A DNA stretch of 64,000 nucleotides. Source: Acinetobacter oleivorans DR1. Lineage in GTDB: Bacteria; Pseudomonadota; Gammaproteobacteria; Pseudomonadales; Moraxellaceae. The stretch spans positions 1,488,001 to 1,552,000 of the forward strand of contig NC_014259.1 of NCBI RefSeq assembly GCF_000196795.1, given 5' to 3'. Position numbers and translations under genes: made by a program. Under the pieces are notes generated by a model, which worked only from the letters and a program-made list of their open reading frames with translations, was not told the origin of the DNA and made no database searches. Of this stretch, positions 8,468-17,392 are shown one piece after another; the first letter of the stretch is position 1, and every line of letters begins with the position of its first letter.

Positions 8468-8911
8468 ATGACTTATAAGTATGAGTATGCAGGGTTCTGG
8501 TTAAGATTTGGTGCAATGATCATTGATACTCTTATTCTTTTTTTGGCTGTTATTCCTGCAGCATGGATTTTTTATCAGGGGGATTATGACTTAGTCTTTG
8601 CTACAGGTTTAAGTGCTAAGCCACAAAATTATTGGTTCGATTTGATCGTGAACTATGTATTTCCTTTATTGTATTCAATTTTATGTTGGTTGTATTTTGC
8701 AGGAACGCCAGGTAAACGATTGATGCGATTAAAAGTTTTAGATGAAAAAACAGGTAATAAGCTAACAGTCACGCAGAGTATCATTCGATATGTTGGCTAT
8801 ATTCCGTCAATTTTAGTGTTTGGTATTGGTCTTTTTTGGGTCGCATTTGATGCTAAAAAACAAGGCTGGCATGACAAAATGGCAAAATCAGTGGTAGTAA
8901 GAGAATTATAA
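8468..8911 (+). CDS. RDD-family membrane protein
   Basis: This 147-residue protein opens with EYAGFWLRFGAMIIDTLILFL, which carries the Arg and Asp of the RDD motif. It has three or four hydrophobic segments, ending with RYVGYIPSILVFGIGLFWVAFD and then the family ending KKQGWHDKMAKSVVV. RDD proteins are inner-membrane proteins of mostly unknown function, and some have been linked to sodium/proton exchange. The start is the ATG at 8468 with GAGG five bases upstream. A GTG at 8462 would overlap that site. The gene is single and convergent with benE. Confidence 0.88.
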   Translation: MTYKYEYAGFWLRFGAMIIDTLILFLAVIPAAWIFYQGDYDLVFATGLSAKPQNYWFDLIVNYVFPLLYSILCWLYFAGTPGKRLMRLKVLDEKTGNKLTVTQSIIRYVGYIPSILVFGIGLFWVAFDAKKQGWHDKMAKSVVVREL

Positions 8912-8920
8912 AATAAGACT

Positions 8921-8964
8921 AAAAAGCGCTCATAGCATTGAAAAAGGGGCTATGAACGCTTTTT
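8921..8964. terminator. bidirectional terminator between RDD gene and benE
   Basis: An AAAAAGCG-c-TCATAGC arm pairs with GCTATGA-a-CGCTTTTT with one mismatch. A's on the left and T's on the right serve both convergent genes. Confidence 0.85.
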
Positions 8965-8966
8965 TA

Positions 8967-10142
8967 TTAACTTTTTTTGACTTTAAATTTAAGTACTAAA
9001 AACACAATAAGACCGACAATTAGTCCCCAGAATGCCGAACCAATACCAAAAAATTGAATGCCAGAAGCACTGCATAAGAAGGTAAATAATGCAGCTTCAC
9101 GGTCTTCAACAGGACCAAAGGCAAGCGCAATGTTATGGCTAATGGTACCAAGTAATGCGATGCCAGCTAAAGCTACAATAAAGATATGGGGAAAAGACAT
9201 GAGTAAGCTTGTCAGTGTTGCTGCAAATAGTCCCATCAATGCATAGAAAAAACCAGAGCTTATGCCAGCAATATAGCGTTTACTTGGGTCAGGATGAACT
9301 TGATCGTCAAGGCATACAGCTGCACTAATCGCAGCAATATTAACGCTATAGCAACCAAAAGGTGCAAGCAAAACTTGGGTTAAACCTGTCCAGCCAATCA
9401 GTTGGTTAACATGTGGTTTATAGCCATAACTTTTAATCATGGCAATGCCGGGTAAATACTGCGAAGCCATACTAATCACAAATAGTGGTAGAGCTAAGCC
9501 CAAAAGAGCCGACCAGCTAAAGACAGGACTAATCCAAACAGGTTTAGCCAAAGACCAGTGAAGCGTAGGCATATGAAAGTCTAAAAACATAGGGCAGAGC
9601 ACAACACCAGCAAGTGCTGTGAACACGATGCTATAACGCGGCCATAATCTTTTTGTAATGATATAAATGACGAGTAAAGATAAAACGAATGTCCAATCAT
9701 TTTGTAAACTTGCGAAAAGTGAAATACCAAATTTAAGTAAAACGCCTGCAAGCATGGCACTGGTCAAGCTTTGCGGAATATATGAAAGTGCTTTTTGAAA
9801 AATTCCAGAAAAACCTAAAATCGCTGTCAGTACACCAACCACTAAAAAAGCACCAATTGCTTCATTTATGCTATATCCACCGCCAGTTGCAATAATTAAA
9901 GCGAGACCAGCAGTTGACCATGCAGTTGCTACAGGGTATTTAAATTTCCACGAAAGAATAAGTCCTGATAAACCAAGACCCAAACCTAAAGCCCAAAACC
10001 ATGAGGTGATTTGTTCAGGTGAAGCACCTAAAGCTTGGGCAGCCTGAATTACTAAAATAGCCGAAACACTAATACCAATAAGAAAGGTAATGAAACCCGC
10101 GAATACGGCTGGAATAGAAAAATCTTGAAGAATCTTTTGCAT
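8967..10142 (-). CDS. benE: BenE-family benzoate/H+ symporter-like transporter
   Basis: The protein has 391 residues in about ten to twelve hydrophobic segments. The BenE-family features are the start MQKILQDFSIPAVFAGFITFL, the motif TGGGYSINEAIGAFLVVG, and APFGCYSVNIAAISAAVC, a conserved half-helix in the substrate site. Family members import aromatic acids such as benzoate with protons. The cognate degradation genes (ben/cat) are not in this window, so the true substrate may differ. It is transcribed divergently from an Lrp/AsnC-type regulator across 186 bases, which suggests that regulator as its controller. Confidence 0.85.
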   Translation of the reverse strand: MQKILQDFSIPAVFAGFITFLIGISVSAILVIQAAQALGASPEQITSWFWALGLGLGLSGLILSWKFKYPVATAWSTAGLALIIATGGGYSINEAIGAFLVVGVLTAILGFSGIFQKALSYIPQSLTSAMLAGVLLKFGISLFASLQNDWTFVLSLLVIYIITKRLWPRYSIVFTALAGVVLCPMFLDFHMPTLHWSLAKPVWISPVFSWSALLGLALPLFVISMASQYLPGIAMIKSYGYKPHVNQLIGWTGLTQVLLAPFGCYSVNIAAISAAVCLDDQVHPDPSKRYIAGISSGFFYALMGLFAATLTSLLMSFPHIFIVALAGIALLGTISHNIALAFGPVEDREAALFTFLCSASGIQFFGIGSAFWGLIVGLIVFLVLKFKVKKS

Positions 10143-10250
10143 AGCTAAATGTTCTAAATCCCTGAAAAATTAATATGTTTCTGCCTTTGCTTTCAGCTCG
10201 CTAAATCTAACAATTTTTTTAAAGAAGGTGCTTTCTATTTTTAGTCTAAA

Positions 10251-10299
10251 ATGGAAATAATATTTTTAAAATATTGAATAATGATATTATTCCTTCCAT
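10251..10299. promoter_or_regulatory. imperfect inverted repeat in benE / Lrp-type divergent promoter region
   Basis: ATGGAAATAATAT (10251-10263) faces ATATTATTCCTTCCAT (10284-10299), with AT-only DNA between. Lrp/AsnC proteins bind AT-rich dyads of this sort, so it could be the regulator's own operator. The match is loose. Confidence 0.35.
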
Positions 10300-10328
10300 A
10301 AATAACACTAAATTTGGAATATTGTTTT

Positions 10329-10802
10329 ATGGAAGAGCAAGCTGAAAATTTATCACCACTCGAATTGAAAATTATGCGTGCATTACAAGAAAATGGACGC
10401 TTAAGTAATGCCGAATTGGCTAAGCTCGTAGGCATAAGTACGTCATCTTGTTGGAATCATACTCAGCGTCTTTTTAAGATTGGGGCAATTTTAGATGTAC
10501 GCGCTAGGATCAATCCAAGCATGGTGCAGCGTGATACGGTGGTACTCGTTGGTGTGGTTTTAGACCGCTCAACCCCAGACAGCTTTCAGGCATTTGAACA
10601 AGCATCAGGTGATTTGGAAAATGTTTTAGAGTGCTATCTGGTGGCGGGAGAAGTCGATTATTTTCTAAAAATTCGTGTTAAAGATTTAGCTGCGTTTAAC
10701 CGATTCCATAGTGAAAAGATTATTGCCTTACCTGGAGTAAGACAAGTCAGAACATTTTTTGTGCTCAATGAAGTTAAAACAGATGGCATGCTGGCATTTT
10801 AA
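10329..10802 (+). CDS. Lrp/AsnC-family transcriptional regulator
   Basis: The protein has 157 residues. The N-terminal helix-turn-helix reads LSPLELKIMRALQENGRLSNAELAKLVGISTSSCWNHTQRL. It is followed by a RAM-type effector domain (VVLVGVVLDR, VLECYLVAGEVDYFLKIRVKDLAAFNRF, LPGVRQVRTFFVL). Such proteins sense amino acids and assemble as octamers. The start is the ATG at 10329. A TTG 15 bases earlier has no ribosome site. Neighbours are divergent benE and convergent leuE-like exporter. An Lrp-type sensor beside an amino-acid exporter suggests control of that exporter, as Lrp controls leuE in E. coli. This is inference. Confidence 0.9.
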   Translation: MEEQAENLSPLELKIMRALQENGRLSNAELAKLVGISTSSCWNHTQRLFKIGAILDVRARINPSMVQRDTVVLVGVVLDRSTPDSFQAFEQASGDLENVLECYLVAGEVDYFLKIRVKDLAAFNRFHSEKIIALPGVRQVRTFFVLNEVKTDGMLAF

Positions 10803-10854
10803 CAGCTCATCATGTTTTAACTTTAATAGTGCAAAAATGGATAGGTAAAGATGA

Positions 10855-11505
10855 TTAGATTGTTGAGGTTGCTAGTTTTAGACCGAATCCGAAGAATAAA
10901 ATTCCGACTAAAAAAATACTACTCGCTGCAATTTTATGGTTTTGTTTAAAAAATGCTGAAAGTTTAATTCCAGAGAAGATTAATGCAGTTAAATAGCTAA
11001 AACTAATCACCTGTAAAATAACCGCTAGAATTAAAAAGCTTAAAGCGGGGTAGGCGTAGTTAGGTTCAACAAATTGAACAAAGAAAGATAGGAAAAATAA
11101 AATCGCTTTAGGGTTGAGTAAACTAATACTGAGTGCTGTTTTATAAGGATGAACTTTATCTAAAGCAGGTAAATCAGCCATTTCTGGTTGTGCTTGATTA
11201 CGTTGTTTCCAGCGTTGAATACTGCCTTGTAAGAGCTTAAAGCCTAAATAAGATAGGTAAAGTGCACCTGTTAATTTAAGAATAACAAATACCCATGGAA
11301 ATGCTTTAAGTAGAGAAGCAGCTCCTAGTACGGTACACAGCATTAAAATGAGATCGCCAGTAAAAATACCTAATGCGCCCATATATCCGGTTTTAATCCC
11401 ATAACGTGAAGCAATTGACATCACATATAGAGAGTTGGGTCCTGGCAATAACACAATTAGGAATGTACCAATAATATATGTTGTTATATCTGTTATGCCG
11501 AACAC
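10855..11505 (-). CDS. leuE: LysE-family amino-acid exporter, LeuE-like
   Basis: I choose the GTG at 11505, giving 216 residues (VFGITDITTYIIGTFLIVLLPGPNSLYVM). This aligns with the N-terminus of E. coli LeuE, and longer starts would run back through a terminator and into tal. Diagnostic features are LLPGPNSLYVM, GIFTGDLILML, LYLSYLGFKLLQG and NPKAILFFLSFFVQFV. There are six predicted membrane segments. The family exports amino acids (leucine and relatives for LeuE) from the cytoplasm. The gene follows tal on the same strand but behind tal's terminator, and is convergent with the Lrp-type regulator. Confidence 0.82.
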   Translation of the reverse strand: MFGITDITTYIIGTFLIVLLPGPNSLYVMSIASRYGIKTGYMGALGIFTGDLILMLCTVLGAASLLKAFPWVFVILKLTGALYLSYLGFKLLQGSIQRWKQRNQAQPEMADLPALDKVHPYKTALSISLLNPKAILFFLSFFVQFVEPNYAYPALSFLILAVILQVISFSYLTALIFSGIKLSAFFKQNHKIAASSIFLVGILFFGFGLKLATSTI

Positions 11506-11516
11506 GAGAAACCCAA

Positions 11517-11553
11517 TAAAAAACCGATTTTTGCCATGATAACAAAAATCGGT
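11517..11553 (-). terminator. terminator of tal, immediately before the leuE-like start
   Basis: On minus, CCGATTTTTG pairs with CAAAAATCGG and is followed by TTTTTTATT. The hairpin ends about 12 bases before the exporter's GTG, so exporter transcription probably depends on readthrough or a promoter inside the tal end. Confidence 0.8.
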
Positions 11554-11578
11554 GATTTTGTATGAAAAGTGCAGTTTT

Positions 11579-12568
11579 TTAAGGTTTAATTTCCGCATCA
11601 ATTCCGAAAGATTGACGTAATAAAAAACTTAATTGGTCACGAGCTTTAATAAAGCCATCAACACCACCTTGTAAAAGTTGGAATGCCATTAAGTCATGAT
11701 TAAGTTCGTCTTTAAAACTTTGCTCATCTTGAGCTGGTCTAACAATAGCCTCTGCTTGCTTTGATTTAGTCGCATCAAGAGCTGCATCAACTGTACGTGT
11801 ATCTTGCTCAAGCTGGGTAAGTAAGCCCGGAGAGATCGTTAGCAAATCACAACCAGCAAGTCCAAGCACTTGATCAATGCTACGGAAGCTCGCACCCATC
11901 ACTTGAGTCGGGATATTTTGCTGTTTGTAGTAAGTGTAGATTTTTTTAACTGAAACGACACCTGGGTCTTTTTCGATTGGGTAAGCGTCTACACCTTCGG
12001 CTTTTTTGTACCAGTCTAAAATACGGCCTACAAACGGAGAAATTAAAGTAACTTTTGCATCTGCACATGCCTGAGCTTGATGTAAACCGAAAAGGAGAGT
12101 GAGGTTACAAGCAATTCCTTCAGCTTCGAGTACTTTAGCAGCTTGAATACCTTCCCAAGTTGACGCAATTTTAATCAGAATACGTGACTGATCAATACCA
12201 TAACCTTTGTAAAGTTCACATAATTCATGGGCTTTTTGAATGGTGGCTTCAGTGTTGTATGAAAGGGCAGCATCAACTTCTGTAGAAACTCGGCCTTCAA
12301 TGAGTTTTAAAATTTCTACGCCAAATTTTACAGTCAAAATATCAATCGTTCTTTCGATTAACTCATCGTTGCTATAGCCTTCTTCTTTGGCTTGATAATA
12401 AGCATCTTCAATCAGCTCTTTACTTTCAGGTTGTTCCGCTGCTGCCGTAATCAATGAAGGGTTTGTCGTTGCGTCTAATGGACGAAATTTACGAATTGCA
12501 TCAAGGTCACTACTATCGGCAACAACGGTCGTTAATGTTTTTAATTGGTCAAGTGCTGTATGAGTCAT
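11579..12568 (-). CDS. tal: transaldolase (TalB type)
   Basis: Transaldolase transfers a dihydroxyacetone unit between sugar phosphates in the non-oxidative pentose phosphate pathway (sedoheptulose-7-P + glyceraldehyde-3-P to erythrose-4-P + fructose-6-P). The 329-residue length is that of TalB. Visible markers are FRPLDATTNPSLI (family signature), SRILIKIASTWEG with the Schiff-base lysine, NLTLLFG, and SPFVGRILDWYKK with the phosphate-binding region. It is cytoplasmic. The gene is monocistronic with a terminator just after it. Confidence 0.96.
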   Translation of the reverse strand: MTHTALDQLKTLTTVVADSSDLDAIRKFRPLDATTNPSLITAAAEQPESKELIEDAYYQAKEEGYSNDELIERTIDILTVKFGVEILKLIEGRVSTEVDAALSYNTEATIQKAHELCELYKGYGIDQSRILIKIASTWEGIQAAKVLEAEGIACNLTLLFGLHQAQACADAKVTLISPFVGRILDWYKKAEGVDAYPIEKDPGVVSVKKIYTYYKQQNIPTQVMGASFRSIDQVLGLAGCDLLTISPGLLTQLEQDTRTVDAALDATKSKQAEAIVRPAQDEQSFKDELNHDLMAFQLLQGGVDGFIKARDQLSFLLRQSFGIDAEIKP

Positions 12569-12699
12569 TGATATTCAACATCTTCAGTAATAAATCTTAT
12601 GTTTTCTTTTATAGCACAAAGTCTATTCATGCTGTCGATATATCAATTGTTATATTTCAAAGAAAAACGTTTAGGTTCTGCATCTCAATTGAAATAATT

Positions 12700-13593
12700 T
12701 TAAAGAACCTGTTGCATTCGTTGCTTACGGATATATTCAATTAGAAATCTGGCAGCCGCACCGAGTTCACTTTCACGACTCCACACTAAGTCGACGTAAT
12801 ATTCAAATCTTGGAGTGAAATCTAATAAATCCAATACTTTAAGCTTATTTTTTAGTTCGGGGTTTTCTTTAAACATTTCTTGAGGAAGAACACCCCAACC
12901 TAGATTGCGTAAAATCATTAAACAAGCAGAGTGGTGGTTGTCTGTACGCCAATAATGTTTCGAAAATAGCAATTCAGGTTTTAAAGTCTCATCTCGGCTT
13001 GCAACTACAATTTGTCGTGTAGTAAGGATTTGTTCATAAGAAACCTGATTTTGACTTGCGAGGGGATGGCTATTTGAAATAACCGGAATTAGAGCCTCAC
13101 GTTTAAGTTCTACAAATTGTTCTCTGTTATCTAGGTGTTCGCGTTCAAACATGAGTGCAAGTTGGGCAGATCCATCTAATAACATTTGAAGTGCATCTTC
13201 TTGAGGGGCAGACACAATATTAATTTGTAAGTCTGGAAAACGACTTTCTAAAAGACAAATATAGTCGGTCCAATTGGTGTGTAAAAGTTCAGACACAATC
13301 ACAAGAGTTAAATTGGCTTCTAACCCTGTACTTAACGCGTGAGCATGCTGTTTCCATTGATTCATCTCAATTAAAAGCTGAGATGTCTTTTCGTATAACA
13401 CCCGTGCTTCGTCAGTAGGGACGGGTTCACGGCCTTTACGATCAAATAAAGTTAAGTTCAGATCAATTTCTAAGTTGGCAATAGACATGCTTACAGCCGA
13501 AGGAACTTTTCCAAGTTTACGTGCTGCTGCTGAAAAAGAGCCGGTTTCAATCACGGCCTGAAACATGAGTAGTTGTTCTTGATTAATATTCAT
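12700..13593 (-). CDS. aceR: LysR-family regulator of aceI (AceR-like)
   Basis: This 297-residue LysR protein has the N-terminal helix-turn-helix MNINQEQLLMFQAVIETGSFSAAARKLGKVPSAVSMSIANLE and a C-terminal effector domain. It is divergent from aceI, with starts 91 bases apart. In A. baumannii the LysR protein AceR, encoded beside aceI, activates aceI in response to chlorhexidine and short diamines such as putrescine and cadaverine. Position and family support the same role. The specific identity rests on the neighbour, since LysR effector domains are hard to tell apart by eye. Confidence 0.88.
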   Translation of the reverse strand: MNINQEQLLMFQAVIETGSFSAAARKLGKVPSAVSMSIANLEIDLNLTLFDRKGREPVPTDEARVLYEKTSQLLIEMNQWKQHAHALSTGLEANLTLVIVSELLHTNWTDYICLLESRFPDLQINIVSAPQEDALQMLLDGSAQLALMFEREHLDNREQFVELKREALIPVISNSHPLASQNQVSYEQILTTRQIVVASRDETLKPELLFSKHYWRTDNHHSACLMILRNLGWGVLPQEMFKENPELKNKLKVLDLLDFTPRFEYYVDLVWSRESELGAAARFLIEYIRKQRMQQVL

Positions 13594-13618
13594 CTGTCAA
13601 AAAAACTGAAAGAACCTG

Positions 13619-13633
13619 ATTGGATTAATCAAT
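13619..13633. promoter_or_regulatory. candidate AceR binding dyad
   Basis: ATTG-g-ATTAAT-CAAT is an inverted repeat in the 91-base gap between aceR and aceI, about 50 bases before the aceI ATG. It fits the position of a LysR regulatory site, which often contains T-N11-A. Binding is inferred. Confidence 0.45.
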
Positions 13634-13683
13634 ATTATAAAAATAAAATGCACATTATCCAAGTAATTATTGAGTATTTAAAA

Positions 13684-14118
13684 ATGTTGATTTCCAAGAG
13701 AAGGCTCATTCATGCAATCAGTTATGAAGGAATTTTATTGGTCATCATTGCGATTGCATTAAGCTTTATTTTTGATATGCCAATGGATGTAACCGGTACA
13801 CTCGGTGTGTTTATGGCAGTTGTTTCTGTTTTCTGGAATATGATTTTTAACCACTATTTCGAAAAAGTAGAGCATAAATATAATTGGGAAAGAACGATCC
13901 CTGTACGGATTTTACATGCGATTGGTTTTGAAGGTGGCTTGTTGATTGCAACAGTACCGATGATTGCATATATGCTTCAGATGAGTGTCATTGATGCACT
14001 TATTTTAGATATTGGTTTAACCTTGTGTATTTTGGTTTATACCTTTATTTTCCAGTGGTGTTATGACCATATCGAAGACAAATTTTTCCCTGATGCTAAA
14101 GCTGCATCACTTCATTAA
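13684..14118 (+). CDS. aceI: AceI, PACE-family chlorhexidine/diamine efflux pump
   Basis: From the ATG at 13684 the protein has 144 residues and begins MLISKRRLIHAISYEGILLV, matching A. baumannii AceI as I know it. This includes Glu15 in helix 1, which is required for transport and proton coupling. It consists of two tandem bacterial-transmembrane-pair units. Unit 1 contains the RxxxHxxxFE-like motif RLIHAISYEG and the NHYF segment, and unit 2 has RILHAIGFEGG and WCYDHIEDKFFP. It exports chlorhexidine and short polyamines. Longer in-frame starts from 13573 would overlap aceR and are rejected. Confidence 0.95.
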   Translation: MLISKRRLIHAISYEGILLVIIAIALSFIFDMPMDVTGTLGVFMAVVSVFWNMIFNHYFEKVEHKYNWERTIPVRILHAIGFEGGLLIATVPMIAYMLQMSVIDALILDIGLTLCILVYTFIFQWCYDHIEDKFFPDAKAASLH

Positions 14119-14135
14119 AATTAAGTTATTAAACT

Positions 14136-14163
14136 AAAAAAGCACCCATCAGGGTGCTTTTTT
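14136..14163. terminator. bidirectional terminator between aceI and thiolase
   Basis: A perfect 12-bp stem (AAAAAAGCACCC / GGGTGCTTTTTT) with loop ATCA has A/T runs serving both convergent genes. Confidence 0.92.
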
Positions 14164-14181
14164 TAAAGATGAATCGTAAAA

Positions 14182-15753
14182 TTATTTCTCTACGATTGCT
14201 ACAACGCCTTCACCACCTGCTGTACAGATCGAGATTAATGCGCGGCCTGAACCTTTTTGATTAATCAATTTAGCAGCAGTTGCCAAGATACGACCACCTG
14301 TTGCAGCAAATGGATGGCCTGCACCTAAAGATGAACCATTTACGTTAAGTTTAGAGCGGTCAATTGAACCTAAAGGTGCATCTAGACCAAGACGTTCTTT
14401 ACAGAATTTTTCGTCTTCCCAAGCTTTCAATGTCGACAATACTTGAGATGCAAATGCTTCATGAATTTCGTAGAAATCGAAATCTTGAAGTTTAAGGTTA
14501 GCACGCTTAAGCATACGAGGGACTGCATAAGCAGGAGCCATCAGTAAGCCTTCTTTAGGGCCATTTTTACCAATGAAGTCAACAGCTGCTGTTTCAGAGA
14601 AAGAAAGATAAGCTAAAACTTCATGACCGTTTTCTTTTGCCCATTCTTCAGAAGCAAGCAATACAACAGAAGCACCGTCAGTTAACGGAGTTGAGTTACC
14701 TGCTGTCATTGTTGCAGTTTCGCCTTTACCGAAAACTGGTTTTAATTTAGCAAGTTTTTCAACTGTACTGTCTGCACGTAAGTTGTTGTCACGGTTAAGA
14801 CCTAAGAATGGAGTGATTAGGTCATCAAAGAAACCACGTTCATAAGCAGCAGCAAGTTTTTGATGGCTGCTTGCAGCTAACTCGTCTTGCGCTTCACGAG
14901 TAATACCCCATTCTAAAGCAGTAATTGCTTGGTGCTCACCCATTGAAAGGCCAGTACGTGGTTCACCATTGCTTGGTGCATCAAGAAGCTTTTTAAAATC
15001 AATTTTTGTTAATGCTTTAAGACGGTCTTTACCAGTCTTAGCAACATTGAGCTCAAGTAAAACTTTACGTAAACCATCACCTACAGCAATCGGCGCGTCA
15101 GAAGTTGTGTCTACACCACCAGCAATACCTACATCGATTTGACCAAGTGCAATTTTGTTTGCAACAACAAAAGCAGCTTGTAAACCTGTACCACAAGCAA
15201 TTTGAATGTCATAAGCAGGAGTTTCAGGAGCAAGATCTGTGCTCAATACAACTTCACGAGTCATGTTGAAGTCACGGCTATGTTTTAAAACAGCACCCGC
15301 AACGACTTCACCAATACGTTTACCTTGTAAGTTAAAACGCTCAACCAAACCATTCAATGCTGCTGTGAGCATGTCAGAATTAGACGCTTTAAAATAAGCA
15401 GTATTTGAACGTGCAAATGGAATACGGTTGCCACCAATAATTGCAACGCGGCGAACAGTGTTTTGGCTCATGGTTTTATCCTGTTGAACAGAAGTTTTGG
15501 TTTTTGTTGCTTTTGGTGCTGCAACTACATTATTAGAAGATGTAGATGGGGTTGCTGTAGCAGCGCTCTTATTACGAGGGCTACGTGCAGGTGCAGTCGT
15601 TGAACGAGTACGTGTCGTTTTTGGAGTATTAGTTGCTGCTTTAGGAGTTGTGCTGTTACGCTTAGCCGTGTTAGAAGCCGGCTTTGATGTATTTGACACT
15701 TTTTCCTCAGCAGAATTCTCGACTGCTGGATTTTCTTGAGTTGTCTTGCTCAT
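14182..15753 (-). CDS. acetyl-CoA C-acyltransferase (thiolase) with long disordered basic N-terminal tail
   Basis: Residues 95-523 form a thiolase of FadI/acetyl-CoA acetyltransferase type. The core starts MSQNTVRRVAIIGGNRIPFAR. The nucleophile is Cys187 (IQIACGTGLQAA), with EIHEAFA, GAGHPFAATGG (His480) and Cys510 (ICTAGGEG). The reaction is thiolytic cleavage of 3-oxoacyl-CoA or the reverse condensation. Residues 1-94 are low-complexity, rich in Thr, Ala, Ser, Pro and Lys/Arg, resembling histone-H1-like tails of proteins such as AlgP or PhaF. An internal ATG at 15471 could also start the enzyme without the tail. The gene is divergent from the FabG-like gene, with which it likely acts. Confidence 0.9.
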   Translation of the reverse strand: MSKTTQENPAVENSAEEKVSNTSKPASNTAKRNSTTPKAATNTPKTTRTRSTTAPARSPRNKSAATATPSTSSNNVVAAPKATKTKTSVQQDKTMSQNTVRRVAIIGGNRIPFARSNTAYFKASNSDMLTAALNGLVERFNLQGKRIGEVVAGAVLKHSRDFNMTREVVLSTDLAPETPAYDIQIACGTGLQAAFVVANKIALGQIDVGIAGGVDTTSDAPIAVGDGLRKVLLELNVAKTGKDRLKALTKIDFKKLLDAPSNGEPRTGLSMGEHQAITALEWGITREAQDELAASSHQKLAAAYERGFFDDLITPFLGLNRDNNLRADSTVEKLAKLKPVFGKGETATMTAGNSTPLTDGASVVLLASEEWAKENGHEVLAYLSFSETAAVDFIGKNGPKEGLLMAPAYAVPRMLKRANLKLQDFDFYEIHEAFASQVLSTLKAWEDEKFCKERLGLDAPLGSIDRSKLNVNGSSLGAGHPFAATGGRILATAAKLINQKGSGRALISICTAGGEGVVAIVEK

Positions 15754-15988
15754 AAGGCTTTTCCAAGCATATTAACGATATTCTTATAAGCTACATTAAC
15801 ACAATTCAAATAGACCTGTATTGACTAGAATGACATTGTAGATAGCATTCAGGTCAAGACATCCAAAGATGAACTCAAGTATGATTTGGAGTAACTCTAA
15901 TGAACGACTGATTTCATATTGTTGCTATTCATCTCATAACATAATGAAGCCTGTCGTAGAAAATTCATTTCTTTGAGAGATAATAATC

Positions 15989-17380
15989 ATGACTGATCAA
16001 TACCAAGCATTTACACAATCTCCTATTGGTAAATTTGTTGTTAAAAATCTGGGTTTACCATCGCCAGTTGCATTAGAGCGTTTTGAAAGTGCTCAGCCAG
16101 TAGTGAATGGTGCAGTATTGGTTGGCGCAGCGCCGTCAAGTGTATTGTCTGGTGCGATTGCACAAGTACTTAGCAATATTCATGCTGACAGCTATGTAGG
16201 CAATAATGTTGCATTACAACAAGAAGCTGCAAAAGTTGGTTTAAATTTACGACCATTCAATGCAGGCGACAAAGAATCAAAATTCAAAGCAGTTGTATTT
16301 GATGCTTCTGGTATTCAAAACTCAGAACAGTTAAACGAACTTTATAAATTTTTTAACCCGATTGCACGTCAAGTTGCGACTTCTGGTCGAGTGATTGTGA
16401 TTGGTACAACTCCTGAAACTGCAAAAACTGTAAAACAAGCGATTGCTCAGCGTGCACTTGAAGGCTTTATCAAATCTGTAGGTAAAGAATTTAAAAAGGG
16501 TATTACTGCGCAAGTGGTCTATGTTGATGAAGGTGCTGCTGCAAACCTTGAATCAACTTTACGTTTCTTGCTTTCTCCACGTTCAGCTTATGTGTCTGGT
16601 CAAGTTGTTCGTATTTCTAAAGCAGATGTAGTTGATGTTGACTGGGCGAAACCGCTTGCTGGTAAAACTGCATTAGTAACTGGTGCGAGCCGTGGTATTG
16701 GTGAAGCAATTGCACATGTGTTGGCACGTGATGGTGCTCATGTTATCTGTTTAGACGTACCACAACAACAAGCTGACCTTGACCGTGTAGCTGCTGACAT
16801 TGGTGGTTCTACATTGGCAATTGATATTACTGCTGCCGATGCCGGCGAAAAAATTAAAACTGCTGCGGCAAAACAAGGCGGTTTAGATATTATTGTTCAT
16901 AACGCAGGTATTACACGTGACAAAACTTTGGCAAACATGAAGCCAGAGCTTTGGGACTTAGTAATTAACATTAACTTGTCTGCTGCTGAACGTGTAAATG
17001 ACTACTTGTTAGAAAACGATGGTCTAAATGCAAATGGCCGTATTGTTTGTGTATCATCAATTAGTGGTATTGCTGGTAACCTTGGTCAAACAAACTATGC
17101 TGCATCTAAAGCTGGTGTAATTGGTTTAGTTAAATTTACTGCACCTATCTTAAAAAATGGTATTACCATTAACGCAGTAGCACCGGGCTTCATCGAAACT
17201 CAAATGACTGCGGCAATTCCATTTGCAATTCGTGAAGCTGGTCGCCGTATGAACTCAATGCAACAAGGTGGTTTACCTGTTGATGTAGCAGAAACGATTG
17301 CATGGTTTGCATCAACTGCTTCTACAGGAGTAAACGGCAACGTTGTACGTGTGTGTGGTCAAAGCTTGTTGGGCGCTTAA
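15989..17380 (+). CDS. high-molecular-weight 3-oxoacyl reductase (FabG4-type SDR)
   Basis: This 463-residue protein has two Rossmann units. The N-terminal ~205 residues are a degenerate, flavodoxin-like domain without an NAD site (PVVNGAVLVGAAPSSVLSG). The C-terminal unit is a classical SDR: cofactor motif TGASRGIGEA, NAG motif (IIVHNAGITRDKTLANM), and active-site Ser and Y-x3-K in VSSISGIAG and NYAASKAG. HMW FabG proteins reduce 3-oxoacyl-CoA or -ACP. Between a thiolase and a MaoC-type dehydratase, it would supply the 3-hydroxy/3-oxoacyl step. An internal terminator-like hairpin lies after the stop. Confidence 0.9.
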   Translation: MTDQYQAFTQSPIGKFVVKNLGLPSPVALERFESAQPVVNGAVLVGAAPSSVLSGAIAQVLSNIHADSYVGNNVALQQEAAKVGLNLRPFNAGDKESKFKAVVFDASGIQNSEQLNELYKFFNPIARQVATSGRVIVIGTTPETAKTVKQAIAQRALEGFIKSVGKEFKKGITAQVVYVDEGAAANLESTLRFLLSPRSAYVSGQVVRISKADVVDVDWAKPLAGKTALVTGASRGIGEAIAHVLARDGAHVICLDVPQQQADLDRVAADIGGSTLAIDITAADAGEKIKTAAAKQGGLDIIVHNAGITRDKTLANMKPELWDLVININLSAAERVNDYLLENDGLNANGRIVCVSSISGIAGNLGQTNYAASKAGVIGLVKFTAPILKNGITINAVAPGFIETQMTAAIPFAIREAGRRMNSMQQGGLPVDVAETIAWFASTASTGVNGNVVRVCGQSLLGA

Positions 17381-17392
17381 GCACTTTTAGCT

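Noticed and set aside
13573..13683. Longer AceI start (181 residues)
   Set aside because: It would overlap aceR and its promoter. The 144-residue form from 13684 puts the essential Glu at position 15 as in known AceI.
15497..15739. Antisense frame opposite the thiolase tail
   Set aside because: It is a long Val/Ala/Leu-rich frame created by the low-complexity Thr/Ala codons on the other strand. There is no independent support.
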